Made by a program: the position numbers and the translations under genes. A stretch of DNA of 28,295 nucleotides from the NCBI GenBank assembly GCA_003427395.1, contig BFEA01000088.1, forward strand, positions 1,809,148-1,837,442. Direction: 5' to 3'. Position 1 is the stretch's first letter; each line of letters starts with the position of its first letter. Positions 9,680-20,687 of the stretch are shown here, in pieces. The notes beneath the pieces are model-generated. The model did no database searches. It was not told where the DNA came from and saw only the letters and a list, made by a program, of their open reading frames with translations. Source of the stretch: Chara braunii (lineage: Eukaryota; Streptophyta; Charophyceae; Charales; Characeae).

Positions 9680-11400
9680 ACAGTGTTTCTACCCCTTAAC
9701 CCAATAGTCTTCCAAAAGATTACTCTTCCCCATCATGAAATGATTCGTCAAACTTTCCTTAAAGATGTCCAAGTAGTGCAGCCGTAATTTATTTGGGAAG
9801 GAGTCCAAGCCTTATATTTTATCGTCTTTCGTATCTTGTAGGTTTTTTTGACCGAGCAGTCCCCCAAAAGATTGCTCTTCCTAAGCATAATTTATTAGAC
9901 TTTCCTTAAAAATGCCTCAATAGTGCAACCATAATTATTTTGGGAAGAAGTCAAAGCTAAGTGTTTTGTCTTTGTCCATGTCTTGCAGGACCATGTGCAT
10001 TTTTGTGGTGTTTAAGGGGGGCTCCAGTAATGACCTTCGATGGGTGGATAAAAAAGAATGGAGATTGTCTAAGAGGTTGTCTCGGGCTTGAGCCAGCCAG
10101 GTTTTCCCCTATTGGACTGTATGCGAAGTGTACAGTTGTTTCTATAATTATGTTGCATAATCGACGATTGTGTAGGCGTTGGAGGTCGGGGTCTAGTCGT
10201 AAGAGAAGGGTGTTTCAATATGGGGACCATACTCTTGCCTTCACTACGTTGAAGAAGGTATTAATCAAGGTTTCGTCAGTGTCTTGCCGACGGATTTTGG
10301 CTAAGGATCCTCCAGGTTTGGGTTTGTTAATCCTAGTATGCGTGAAAGTGGTCTTTGGCTTCCTGTAGACTATTATATGTATTCTGGTCAAGTGGGTATT
10401 CTAAAAAGCATCTGCCCCCTTGCTGCAAATCCTCAAAGAGTTTCTCTAATGTTGCTTTTTTGGCCCTGGCATGGTTTATGTTTTTTTTTTTTTAACCCAG
10501 TCTCTCAGCTCCGCCACAACTTTATTAAACCATGTGACCCTCAAGTCGAAGGATTCCTTTGTTTATGTTTGTTGTATTATGATAGTCCCAAAATGAGTAA
10601 ACCAAGTCTAAGGATGTGCTTAACTTATAAAAATGTCGTCCTTGTTTAATCTGGGCGTGGAAGGAAATGACGAACGCAATACTTCTATGCTCAAATGATT
10701 TGCTAGGGCTAAAGGGCATGATCTTCACTATCACTACCAGTCCCATTAATGTTTGTGAAATCAGGAAGAAGTTTATCTTAGAGTTGGGGAGACTAATTTC
10801 CCCTCTGAAACGAACAAGAGTAGGCTCATTTGGTCGGGTGCAACAGTCGGTATTTGTATGTGAAATGTAGGGTCGTTGTGAATCCGCTCGTTATTTACTA
10901 TGATCTTGTTGTAGTGGTGGAGCGGCAATCCAGTCCCAAATCCTAGGTTATACTGAAGTTCCTTGGCAAAATCAGTAGAGCATTCACTGGGAGATCTTGG
11001 TACAAGTTGTGGCGGAAATGCATTTACTCCAACGGATCATGTGGTCCATAGATGTTAGCGAGATAAATTTCCTCATCAGCTATCGTCACCCTGAGATATA
11101 CCCTGCATCCATATTGTCTACCATTGTTAGAGTCGCTGGGAGGCTGCAAATTTAGCCCGGACGAGAATGAGGTGTATGTCTATAACCACTATTCTCTTGC
11201 CTTATGTGTGAGGGTGTTTAGCAAGCAGGTTTCCTGTACACATATTGCATCTAGTCACTTGCTTATTTCATTACCCCCCAGCATGTTCGAAAGGGCGGTC
11301 TCTTTACCCTCCCCTGCCCGGTCCAGCCCGTTGATCTTTGATAAAACTGATATCAAGGTTCATGCCAGCCATCTTTTTCATCCACTGTGGCCGTCATCTT
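9680..11400 (-). pseudogene. LINE ORF2 endonuclease and linker fragment (decayed)
   Basis: Read leftwards. KINGL (11324-11338), then LDAICVQETCLL (about 11217-11252), which has the catalytic-Glu block of LINE AP endonucleases (usually IQET). Then VTIADEEIYLANIYGPHD (about 11036-11090) and LLILPRNFSI near 10955-10985, where GGDFN is expected and the Asp is lost. After more decay come DNLLDNLHSFLSTHRRSLLE (about 10010-10075) and MVLQDMDKDKTLSF (about 9950-9995), the linker before RT. The linker is then repeated at 9721-9842 as a tandem duplicate. Stops and shifts occur throughout. The matching RT is probably the minus-strand piece at 7143-8435, separated by the rearranged 8440-9600 block. Confidence 0.75.
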
Positions 11401-11616
11401 AAGGGAGGGGGAACATGCACAGGTAAGAGGGTTGTTTTCGTTGTGTGTCTGCTTGCAGAGACTGCAGGGGTCCCCAACTATCATCGATCACGAGTTCATT
11501 TACGGTGGTGTCTGTGGTTGTATAGTTGAGATATTTTTGTGACAGTGTTGATATATAGGTAGGTGAGATATTTCTATACTTGTGCTGATATGTATATTTA
11601 GGGCCATAAGTTTGGG

Positions 11617-12290
11617 CATGTTCGATATTGCAACCCTGAAGTTTGCAGGGGGGGAGGGGTGTAGGGGAGGAAGGGCGTAGTCCCCCCTCCACATATGAGC
11701 ATCAACCTCTACCCGAGTCTGATACCTAAGTCATAGCTTAGGATATGTTCGCTATTGCAAACCTAAAGTTAGCGGGGAAGGGAGGGTGGGGTGCGGGGGG
11801 ATGGCTAGCCCCCCTTCCCCATATACATGAGTACAAACCTTTGTTTGGGTATCATGTTTGAGTCTCGTGTGAGTTCAGATTTGCAAAGGCGTAGCCTGCT
11901 CTTCCCCACACATGAGCGTCAACCTTTGTCTGGGTCTAGTATGGGCTTAAGGCCCATAGCTTCAGACATGTTCGCCATTGCAAACCTGAAGTTAGCAGGG
12001 GGGGGGGGGGGTCGGGGGGCAAATCCCCTAACATGAGCATGAACCTTTGTCTGGGTCTGATGTCTGAGTTACGGCTCGAGTTTACACCTACGTCTAGATG
12101 TTGGAACTCAGTTAGAATCTCGGTTCCGAGGTTTCGGTTCTACAGACTAGGGTCTGGATTGGGGTCTAGGTTTCCGTTTTTAGAAGCAGAGTATGGGTTT
12201 GAGGGTCATAACTTTGGACGTATTCTCTATTGCAAACTTGAAGTTAGCAGGGGGGGCAGGGACATGGGCATGGCTATGTTGACTTTCGTC
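11617..12290. repeat. Decayed tandem array with G-run core
   Basis: Four occurrences of a TTCGCTATTGCAAACCTGAA-like core followed by AGTTAGCAGGGGGG begin near 11621, 11748, 11971 and 12221. Four occurrences of a CATGAGCATCAACCTTTGTC-like partner start near 11695, 11828, 11908 and 12032. Spacing starts at about 127 and widens to about 223-250, consistent with an old satellite of about 125 bp with deletions and insertions. One unit carries a G run of about 13 (near 11998-12011). In minus orientation it lies just 5' of the endonuclease fragment at 9680-11400, so it could be the remains of that LINE's 5' region; this is unproven. Confidence 0.7.
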
Positions 12291-12408
12291 ACATATATGG
12301 AGCATGAAAAAACAACAAATAGGATGGGCCTCCATGCTTCTTAACCTCTTTGAGACTCGTGTACATATACATGATGTAGCTTCTTTTGTTCATCTCGCCG
12401 CAATGTTT

Positions 12409-13243
12409 TTTTTTTTTTTTTCTTTTTTTTAAACGAGCACCCTGGGTGGTGCTAGAGGTGCTATACGAGCAGGCACCGCTAACACTCCCAGAGAGGCTCC
12501 ATCTATTAGTGGGGAGCATTACCTGCTGGAAACCGGGTCCAGCGTCCCTTACATTTTTGCAGTATCATGAGAAGAATTGGAAGAAGATCGAGGTAACACG
12601 TTTGCTGGAAACCGGGTCCAGTGTCCCATTGCTAATTATCCTGTATTTCCAAGACTAGGGTCCCAGGCTGAGGACCAGCATGGCCACTGGGGGGCACTAG
12701 TGGATTCCTTGTTTGTTCCCCCGCCTACCCTTCAGGTTACACTACCATACTATCTGCTGTGCATTTGTAAAAAAATTAGCAGATCACCAATACATGGGGT
12801 CCTAACTGCCAGCATTGACTGCCCCAGAAACTGGGGGTTTAACTGCGCAACTATTCTTCCTGACCAAGCACGTCCTGAACATTGTATGAGGTCAAAACAC
12901 ATGTTGAAAACCATGTTCAACGTCTTTTTTTTTTTATATAGCTGCAGTTAATTGTGCAACTCTAAAAAACCATACTTAGTCATCCATTAAAAATAAACCA
13001 GTACTGGAAACCGGATCCAACCCATTGCGGATTCAAGCAACCGATCTTTTCTGTATTAAGCAAACTCGCAACCTTCCTTCCCAGGGAGTGTACCTAATAT
13101 GTGTTGAGGATTCAGGATACGATCTCTGCCAAAGAGAGGGCGTGGGGTGGGAAGGGGTCTGGAAAGTCTAAGGGTGGCCATAGTGGGAACGAGGGTTCTT
13201 TGTTAGTCCAGTCTTTAAAGACTAAACGATAGTATCTTATCTG
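12409..13243 (-). other. 3'UTR and poly-A tail of LINE-2
   Basis: Between the last ORF2 homology of LINE-2 and a long T tract (12403-12429, interrupted by one C), which is its poly-A tail on the minus strand. It carries the family 3' signature (complement of the CCCGGTTTCCAGCAGG to AATAGATGGAGC block at 12494-12541). The motif TGGAAACCGGGTCCA occurs at 12527 and 12606, with weaker copies at 12904 and 13005. No coding potential is evident. Confidence 0.6.
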
Positions 13244-15110
13244 TTACAGGTCCCGCTGTCCCTCTCCCTTGTCTCCACTCCATTTCACTTTTGCTATCCA
13301 TCCTTCTCTTTTCCCTCCTACCCAATCCATATAGAATGCAGTAATTTGTTTCCTAACATCTTCAATTTGTCTAAAGAGGTCTAGTTGTGCTTTTGTGTCT
13401 GACCATCTTTGTGTGAGTTCGAGATGCACCTGCTACTGAATTTATTCTGTGATCTCTGCCCCATCTATTCTCACCTTCTCCATGGCCAGAGTGCACCTCT
13501 GCCACCATAGTGCCCATATCATTGCCCTTCTTCCCAGTCTGTACATGTTCTTTACGAAGGTCGTGGATGCTCTTGCTGTCGGTCAGTGGCCAGCCATAAT
13601 AACTTGCCATGACCAAGGCTAAGGGATTTCGGGTTCTGTCTTCCGCCATATGCGATCGCACCATCTCCATATAAATTGGGCTATCGGACATTGCATAAAA
13701 ATATGCTAAATGGTCTCCGTCTTCTTATAGAAAGGGAAGAGACTCTGGTACCGTTGACACCATGGGAGTAACAAACCTCGTTGTTCTAAATTTGTCCGGT
13801 CCGTTAGCCTGTCATTTGTTGGCAGACAGCGGTGGGTAATATACCACTGTAGGGAAGTGATTTTCATAGGTTTAGATTTTTGTTCCTTAAACCATTGAAT
13901 CAACGATAAGAGGGTACAGTCTACATTGAGGTGTTTAGCCCAACGATCGTTAACCGTGTTCCTCAGGCATTGTTTTGGTTTGAGCATTTTATAAGTTGAT
14001 TTTACCGACAGTTGATGCAGGCTGATGCAATCCATTTTGGAGCCTCATGTTCTCTGGGAAGGTTTCCATGTTCATTCTGCCGGGTCCAGGGTCAGATCCC
14101 GGATTGGCTTCACTAGTGGTTGGAAAACCACCCTCTGTCCCTTTTCCTCCATCACTCTCACTCGGTATACCGATGCTTTCTCATTTCATTCAGAATGAGC
14201 TCTACTCCCTTGAGGGATGCCTGTTCTAGTGATGGTGTAGTTTTCGACCAAGACTGTTTGAGGTGAAACCATATGTATCAAGCCCATCCTCACCAGGGTC
14301 TCCTTTCTTGCCACCCAGTCTCCTTCTCTCACAGAGGGGCCTCGTTTGAGGATTTGGTACCATGTCAGCGGGATGGCTTCAATTATGTTATCCAAAATTT
14401 ATCTACGTGATGACAATATCGAACGATTTCCCGCAGTTGTTGTCCCGTTTTCCAGTCCTGTCTCTCGTTGTCTCAGAGGTCCCTGACCCTATGCACACCT
14501 CGTTTATCCCAACTTTTTCGGGGCAGAGACGAGCTTGTCATGACATAGCCTTGCGAATCTGTCAACCATCGATTCCCAAAAGAGGTTGTCGATAGTCGTC
14601 CTCCCAACGGACGGGGCGGGGTCTTCTCTGGGAGTGGAAGTCTGTGCCAGGTCTCCAATTGAGACGACAAAAAAATGTCCATCGTCTGGCCGTCGCCCTC
14701 CACCCCTCCCTACCTTGTGGGATTTTGCGAGGAATTGCCCAAAAGCGATCCTCTAGCCATGTCAGCGGGTGTACCATTTGGGGGGCAGCCGGGGCCAGCT
14801 GGGCTAAGTGTTCCACGACTAAAACACACCACGGGCTCTGAGGGGCAAAAATGAAAATTTTAATCCATTTTAAATGTAATGCCTGCACCTGCGTGGCTCA
14901 ATTATTCCCAAGCCTCCCCATGCCTTAGGCTGGATGATTGACTCCCACACCACGCGACTAATTACATTATCGTGCTCACTGTCCCCCCTCCATGTAAAAG
15001 TTGTTGCCTTCCTCATAGGCTCCACAGGGCCACTTTGCTCAGTGACCACAGTAAGGACTTGTGCCATAGCATTGCGAAGATCACATTGTTGACTACCAAA
15101 GCGCATCCGA
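13244..15110 (-). pseudogene. LINE-2 ORF2, RT C-terminus to zinc motif (3' part of split element)
   Basis: Read leftwards. GCALVVNNVIFAMLWHKSLL (about 15045-15104), FTWRGDSEHDNVISRVVWES then AWGGLGIIEP (about 14897-14995), then LLGIDG / GNRWLTDSQGYV (about 14540-14580), IIEAIPLTWYQILKRG (about 14340-14387), RWAKHLN...IQWF, SLQWYITHRCLPTNDRL (about 13808-13856), a degenerate zinc motif near 13675-13775 in which one Cys reads Tyr and a stop precedes the conserved His, and GRRAMIWALWWQRCTLAMEK (about 13485-13545). Frameshifts and stops separate the blocks. The frame is cut at 15110/15111 by the LINE-1 insertion and resumes at 25449. It is a relative of the plus-strand LINE at 2373-4508. Confidence 0.85.
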
Positions 15111-15118
15111 AAAGAGAT
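15111..15118. repeat. Target-site duplication, left copy
   Basis: AAAGAGAT at the outer edge of the LINE-1 A-rich tail, identical to 25441-25448. Joining the flanks at one copy continues a LINE-2 reading frame (KHTSL followed by the FGCALVVNN segment), so this is the pre-insertion sequence. The last T is ambiguous with the T-rich tail. Confidence 0.85.
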
Positions 15119-15151
15119 TTTTTATTTTATTTTTTTATTTTTATTTTTTTT
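15118..15151 (-). other. A-rich tail of LINE-1
   Basis: T6-A-T4-A-T7-A-T5-A-T8 on the plus strand, that is runs of 4-8 A broken by single T on the element strand. It directly abuts the left target-site duplication, as expected for the 3' end of a LINE. Confidence 0.85.
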
Positions 15152-16133
15152 AACAGGCCTTATGGTCCTGGCTCCTTCTATTCTAGGGAGCGTCAGTCTG
15201 GTTCCTATTCCACCGGCAAGTCTAATTAAACGTTACATCATTGAACACTCACGCACGCTCCCTTTCGTCTGGCCGAAGGACCCCTGAACAACATTGATTG
15301 CTCCACCACGGTGGAGGATTGACTGTCAGCTTGCCATATCCCTCTCTTTCCTCTCATATCTAGAATCCAGATCTGCCAGATATTGATGTTGATCCTAAAA
15401 AGAGCCTCATCCGTTGTCTTTTCCAATCTGATCTCTCTCCTCTTATCTCCCATCTCCTTGGGATGATCGACCAGGTAGCCTTAAACCCTAAACCCTCAGC
15501 TTGTGCTCCTGTCATCCGCACGTCGAGCTCGGGAGTAGCCGGGATTTCGTTCTCTTCTGGACCTTTTATGAAACCCTAAACCCTTTCATCTCTAAACTCT
15601 CAACCCTAAACCCTCGGCCTAAGTCCCTCTGTTCTTGTCCTCCTTCTCTCTCATTTTGTGGTGATACTATCCCTCCTGGTCTTTCTTGCTTGCCTCTCTC
15701 TTCCTCCAATACCCTTTAGGAGCTATAAGGGCCGAAACTCAATTTTTTGTATTAGGTTTTGCTAGAATTGTCCCGCCTGCTGTGTTGAGCTCCTTTCTCC
15801 TCCCACCTTCCTTTTTTGGTAGTATAGGCCTCCTCCATTTCTGTTGTGCTCCTCGTTGGGATTGAACCTTGGCGTCGGACTCTGCACCAAAACTGTAGCA
15901 GCTTCCATGTCTTGGTCCTGTGGGTGGTGAAGTTAGTTTAGGAACAAGAAGGATGTGTTGTAAAGTGGGGGGGGAACATTGATGGAAGGGAATTGCCCGG
16001 GGGGGTGGGTATTTAGGGTCTGTAATGGTTTTCTGTCTTTTCCTCTTCTCACTAACTTGTTTTTTGGTTGAGTTTCACTTCAAAGTTTGACTTTTTCTTT
16101 TTCTACTCCTCTAGTTCCATCGGTGTGCTTTGC
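15152..16133 (-). other. LINE-1 3'UTR with telomere-type motifs
   Basis: About 1 kb without strong coding potential between the ORF2 end and the tail. Three AAACCCTAAACCCT-type motifs lie at 15483-15496, 15571-15584 and 15602-15614 on the plus strand (AGGGTTTAGGGTTT on the element strand). A 71-codon minus-strand frame (15238-15453) has no recognisable motif. Confidence 0.65.
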
Positions 16134-17906
16134 TCATTTTCTACTGTTTGATTTGTGTCGTTTTGTTTCCACCAGTTTGTGAATCGTATTGCTTTTGTAT
16201 GAAACTGTTGCGATTAACCCCTTCCTTGACCATCTCTCCTCGAATTCTTTCTGGATTATGTTTTTTTTGCTGTCTATGTCCTCTTTATCCATCTTATTTA
16301 ATGTTTTCTGCCATTCTATTATTATTTCTGTTTCCATCAGTTATCTAGCTTCTTCCCATGATTCGTTTTCTGATATCCTCTTCTTCCCTATGGTTTCCAT
16401 GCATCTTGCTCTCCATATGATCCATATTGTGGTTTTTCTGAAAAGTTATAGTATCTGACTGTTCTCTTCTTCGGCTGCTTCTTCTCTGTTTATCGCTGTT
16501 AGTAGGAAGAATTTTTTCTTTTGGAAATTCGGTTCCTATTATGTTTCTCCAAATCAACGAACATCTGTTCGATAATGCTTGTGCGTGTGTGCATTCTATT
16601 AGGCAGTGAGTAAGGGTTTCCGGTAGGTTTTCCGTGCACATTTTGCAGTGTGCGGAGGTGATAGATCTATCTTTTTCTTTACGTCTTATGTCTAGCCATG
16701 CGTTTACTGGGACTACTAGGTACATTATAAGCCATTGTAGGCTTCTCACTCTTTGTGGTCTGATTGATGCGTAGTATGCCCATGGTATGTTTTGTAGCCT
16801 GTCTGTATCTATTTCTAGTTGTTTTTCCCATCTTTTTGTTATTGTTTGATTTGGGTCTACTGGTTTGCTTCTTATTTTGTAACCCGTCTTTACCGTGTAT
16901 TCATGTAGAGCTATCCACTTTTTGGCCCTTCCTCTTCCCCTGTTTTCGTACCACCCCCATTCCCCTGGGTCGACTTCTAGTTCTGTAATGCCTTTGTTTG
17001 GTCTGAAAAGTCAGGTTGGTTCCTTTCTTTTCCCTTTCTTTTTTCTCCCCTTTCTCTATTCATTTTCTAGCTCTCTGACCTTTCTCAGGTCTCTCGTATT
17101 AAATTCTAGCTCCTCGAGCTTCTCTGTGTGTACTGGTGTGATCGATCTCTCTGTGTTTTCCAGTTCATATACCTAAAAAATGGCCAGGTTTGGGTCTTGT
17201 CTCGATGATTTTTTTAGTCGTAGGGCTACCGAGGGTGTTTCCTGTATCTTCAAAGTTGCCCATTCGCCCTTCTTCCATATTCTGTTATTTTTCAGTAAGG
17301 CTCTCCAGGCAATGGGTATGCTGTCAAGTAGGTCTTCTAAATTTTTTTGTAGTCTGTGATGTCCTCTCAGTCGCTGTCTTAGTTCGTTGACCGTTTTCCA
17401 TTTTTTATTCCCATCATCCCATAAATGTTTTATTTTTCATAAGCCGTTCTCCACCCATTTTCTCCACCTTTTGTCTCTCCCTTTTAAGGTCCATGACTTT
17501 CCTTCACCGTCCAACAACATTTCGTTTCCGAATAGGGGTTGGCGCAACACTTCTTCCTTCAACCTTGGTCCTCTTCGTCTTTGGGGGAACGCTTCTCTCC
17601 ATGCCCCAATTAATTTTGTCAAATGCTTACTTGGAGGGTCCCGAACTGGGGTTGTTCTTCCTGGTCTTATCCTTGTTCTCTCGTTCCTGGGTGTCCAATA
17701 TTTGTTCATGATCCATGTATGTCCCTCAATGCTTTCGTGTGCTTTGAAAGGTAGGAGGTTTCTGATTTGGTGAATTGCCATGTCTTGCCTGGGTAACTCC
17801 AGTTTGAGTAACAGTCTGATTATCCATTTTGCTTGTAATGGTTGTACTCAGTTGCCGGGTCTATCAGTCTTAGACCTCCTTTACACGCTGTATTTATGAC
17901 ATACTT
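16134..17906 (-). pseudogene. LINE-1 ORF2 C-terminal region with RVT-type zinc motif
   Basis: After an in-frame TGA (17907-17909), where homology expects Trp, the frame continues as KYVINTACKGGLRLIDP. It then shifts into MAIHQIRNLLPFKAHES (17781-17437, containing RQPLFGNEMLLDGEG). LLDSIPIAWRALLKNN (about 17280-17330) corresponds to the IIEAIPLTWYQILKRG block of LINE-2. A frame open from about 16950 to 16345 contains RVRSLQWLIMYLVVPVNAWL and the zinc motif CKMC...THCLIEC (16591-16647), the C-C-H-C signature of the RT zinc-binding domain of plant LINEs. A last shifted piece runs to 16134. The region probably binds RNA during target-primed synthesis. At least three breaks are visible. Confidence 0.85.
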
Positions 17907-19172
17907 TCAGGCCACTTTTGTGATGAAATGATTCATTGAGGCGTCTCCCGTCCAAAGATACGTTGTTGCTCTTCTTCTCAGGTCTTTTGTAAAGTACTTG
18001 GGGGAATCCCATATTGAGGCTATGTACCAAGACATCGATAATATCGATGTGTTGATGATTAGTGCCCTACCCATCAAGGAGGTATAAATCTTTTGCCACC
18101 CTATATACTTGTTCATGATTGCGGCTAGTAAGTTGTCGGTTATTGAGTCACTAGTGCCTGCCAAGGTTACTGAGATACCCAGAAATCTTACCGGGTCCTG
18201 GTGATTCAACCATTGAAGCCCTTGCGTCATTTCTGTGATCGGTGGTGGTGGTTGATCCGAGTTCCACCATCCTACTGTTTTTCTCCAGTTTATCTTCATT
18301 TCTGACGCCAGTTGAAATGCCTCCATTGCTTTTGTTAGTACTTGAAATGAAGAGTCTGACGCTCTTATTAAGACTGTTAGGTCGTTTGCAAAGAGCATAG
18401 CTGTTGGCAGGTAGATTGGTTTGTTGTGTGTGCTGTTTAGTTACTGTAGTCTTTCGATTGAGGGGTCCTTCCTTAGAAATGATGCTATTGCTTCCATTAC
18501 GAAAAGAAAAATTGGTGCCGCTAGCGGGTCTCCCTGTCTTACTGACCTGGTCATCTTGTATACTTCAGATAGGAAGCCGTTCACTTGTACTTGTCCTCTC
18601 GCTTCTGAGTATAGCACCCTCACCCATTTGCAGAAGATTGGACCCACCCCCATCTTTTCCATACACATCTGGAGAAAGTCCCAGTTAACCTGATCATATG
18701 CTTTTTCGAAATCGAAGAATAGGATGGTTGCTTGTAGTCTTTTATCCCTTATGAGTTTGGTCGCTTCGTTAAGACATACTACGTTATCCAGAATGTATCT
18801 CTCGGGGATGAAACCTGTTTGATCTAAGTGGAAGCATTTATCCGTGACGTTCTTGATTCTATTCGCCGGAGTTTTTGCTAGGATTTTGTATGCTACTGGT
18901 AGTAGTGTAATCGGCATATAGTTTCGTATGTCCGTTCTGTCTCCCTTTTTGTACAATAGAGTAACTATTCTTGTACTCATGTCTTCTCCTAAACTTCCTC
19001 CCTTGAAGGCTTCTTGAAAAAAATTGAATATATCCTCCCCCAATACTGGCCAATATTCTTACCAACATTCTTTGGTCAGGCCATCCTTACCTGGGACCTT
19101 GTTTGGTTTCTAGAGCCCTGCGTATTTCTGCTAGTGATATGTCCTGATCTAGGTACGCCTTTGCTTCAGGGT
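17907..19172 (-). pseudogene. LINE-1 ORF2 reverse transcriptase domain, catalytic site mutated
   Basis: RNA-dependent DNA polymerase of the LINE. Visible blocks: YMPITLLPVAYKILAK and LDQTGFIPERYILDN (fingers), motif A FFDFEKAYD with the catalytic Asp codon at 18711-18713, and motif B SVRQGDPLAAPIF (about 18500-18545). An in-frame TAA (18441-18443) follows, then motif C as MLFANDLTVLI. The first Asp of the FADD box is Asn (codon AAC, 18384-18386), which should abolish polymerase activity. RFLGISVTLAG (about 18165-18200) is the post-palm block and WQKIYTSLMGRALIINTSIL (about 18040-18105) the thumb. A frameshift near 19045 and another near 19205 separate RT from the endonuclease frame. Confidence 0.9.
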
Positions 19173-20643
19173 TTAGAGTCGCGTCTTGGTGTTTTGTGAA
19201 TTTCTCTCTAGCCCGCCGGACTGCGTTCGACTCCTCTGCGTTGCTTGGGAGGTGTACAACTTTTTGTAGAAATCTGCAGCAGCTATGCCTAACATCTGCT
19301 TTGGGTTGCTTGTTGTTGTGCCTCTCTCGTCTTTCAGTTCTATTATCCTGTTATTACGGCTGTTTGACTTTATCTTCTGGAAGAAAAATTTTATCATGGA
19401 TTCATTGCTTTCCCAGTCCTTTACTCTTGCTCTAATGTTGAGACCTCTTCTTCTCCATTCCGCCCATTGTGCTAGTTCCTCTTTTGTCAAGGCTAGCAAG
19501 GTTTCATAGAGAGGGGAACCCGGGTTGCAGATTAGGTTGTATTCTGCTATGTCTACCAATGCTTCTATAAGTTCTTGTCTTTCTCTTTTACGTTTGGCTT
19601 CCTTCCTGGATTCTTTATTTAATCTAGTACTTAGTTCCCTTATCCCCTTGGCGAAGTTAGCCACCATTTCTTCTCCTTGAAGTATGGGTGTCGTTTCCTC
19701 CCATGTTTGTCTAACGGCTTTTTGGAATCCTTCTAATCTGATTAGGGAGTTGTTTACTTTGAAGAAGCTTGGCCCAACTTGATTTTCCAGACCAAAGTTA
19801 AGTAGTAAACCTATCTGTTTATGGTCAAAGCCTCCATAATATGGGTAGTTAAATATTGCGGTCGCTACCATTGCTCCTAATAGTAATTCCGATAGTAGAA
19901 AGTAGTCTATTCTTGAGAATGAGGATCTACCTTGTGACGTTTTCCTAGTGCAAGTATACCTCTTCGCTTCTGGGTATCTCGTTCTGAAAGGATCTATCAG
20001 TTTCTTCTCTGTTGCGAATTCCAGCGTTATTTGAGCTTCTGTTTCGTTTATTCCCCCTCTAGAATGAGAGATCCTATCTACTTGAGGATCTAGTGTAGCG
20101 TTCCAGTCCCCCACAATAATGGTGTGGTGAAGGTTTGGGCACTCTTGCCTGATTGTCTCTAGTAGGACTTTTCTCTGTGCGTTGGAGTTTGGGGCATACA
20201 CATTAAGTAAAGTGAGCTCTTCTTGTCTTAGCGTGAAGTCTATTCTAATCCACCTTCCTCCGATTGTGTCCTTTTTTATGTGCTCTATGGTTAGGTCTTG
20301 GGCAGCCCTGAATTTGCTATTAAATATGACTAGTACCCCCGTTGACGCTGCTGTCGGGCTATTAACCCATTCTGCTTTCTTTACATTCCTTATCCTTCTA
20401 ACTATGCCTTCTTTGATTGCTGTGTATTCTTCCGATTCAGTCAGGTGAGTTTCTTGGATACAGACTATGTCTGGAGGATCCTTATCAAACCAATTTGTGT
20501 CTGTTGTGAAGTTGTACCATTTCGCAGGTGAGGTTTGTTGTCAGGCCGTGTACGTTCCAGGATCTAATTTCCAGTTCAGCTTTCCTCTTGCCCTGTTTGT
20601 ACTCCTTTAATCCTCTTTCATTTCTATCCTCTCCTGTTTCCAT
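19173..20643 (-). pseudogene. LINE-1 ORF2 start and AP endonuclease domain
   Basis: ORF2 most likely starts at the ATG 20641-20643, 44 bases after the ORF1 stop; no closer in-frame Met gives the whole domain. It reads METGEDRN, then IRSWNVHGL (WNVHGL at 20542-20559, first catalytic Asn). Just after this the frame slips by 1 nt. DIVCIQETHL follows (catalytic Glu codon 20451-20453), then LLNVYAPN (about 20180-20205), VGDWNATLD (Asp/Asn near 20100-20108), SRIDYFLLS (about 19885-19915) and GFDHKQIG (Asp-His near 19821-19826). This is the apurinic-type nickase that opens target DNA. All catalytic blocks are present, so only the frameshift damages it. The TSD AAAGAGAT gives its cut site. The frame ends at a TAG/TAA-type stop near 19173 in the linker to RT. 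Confidence 0.9.
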
Positions 20644-20687
20644 GGTTCTCTATTCTTGAGGTTACTGCTTTCCTGTGTTGCGTGTAT

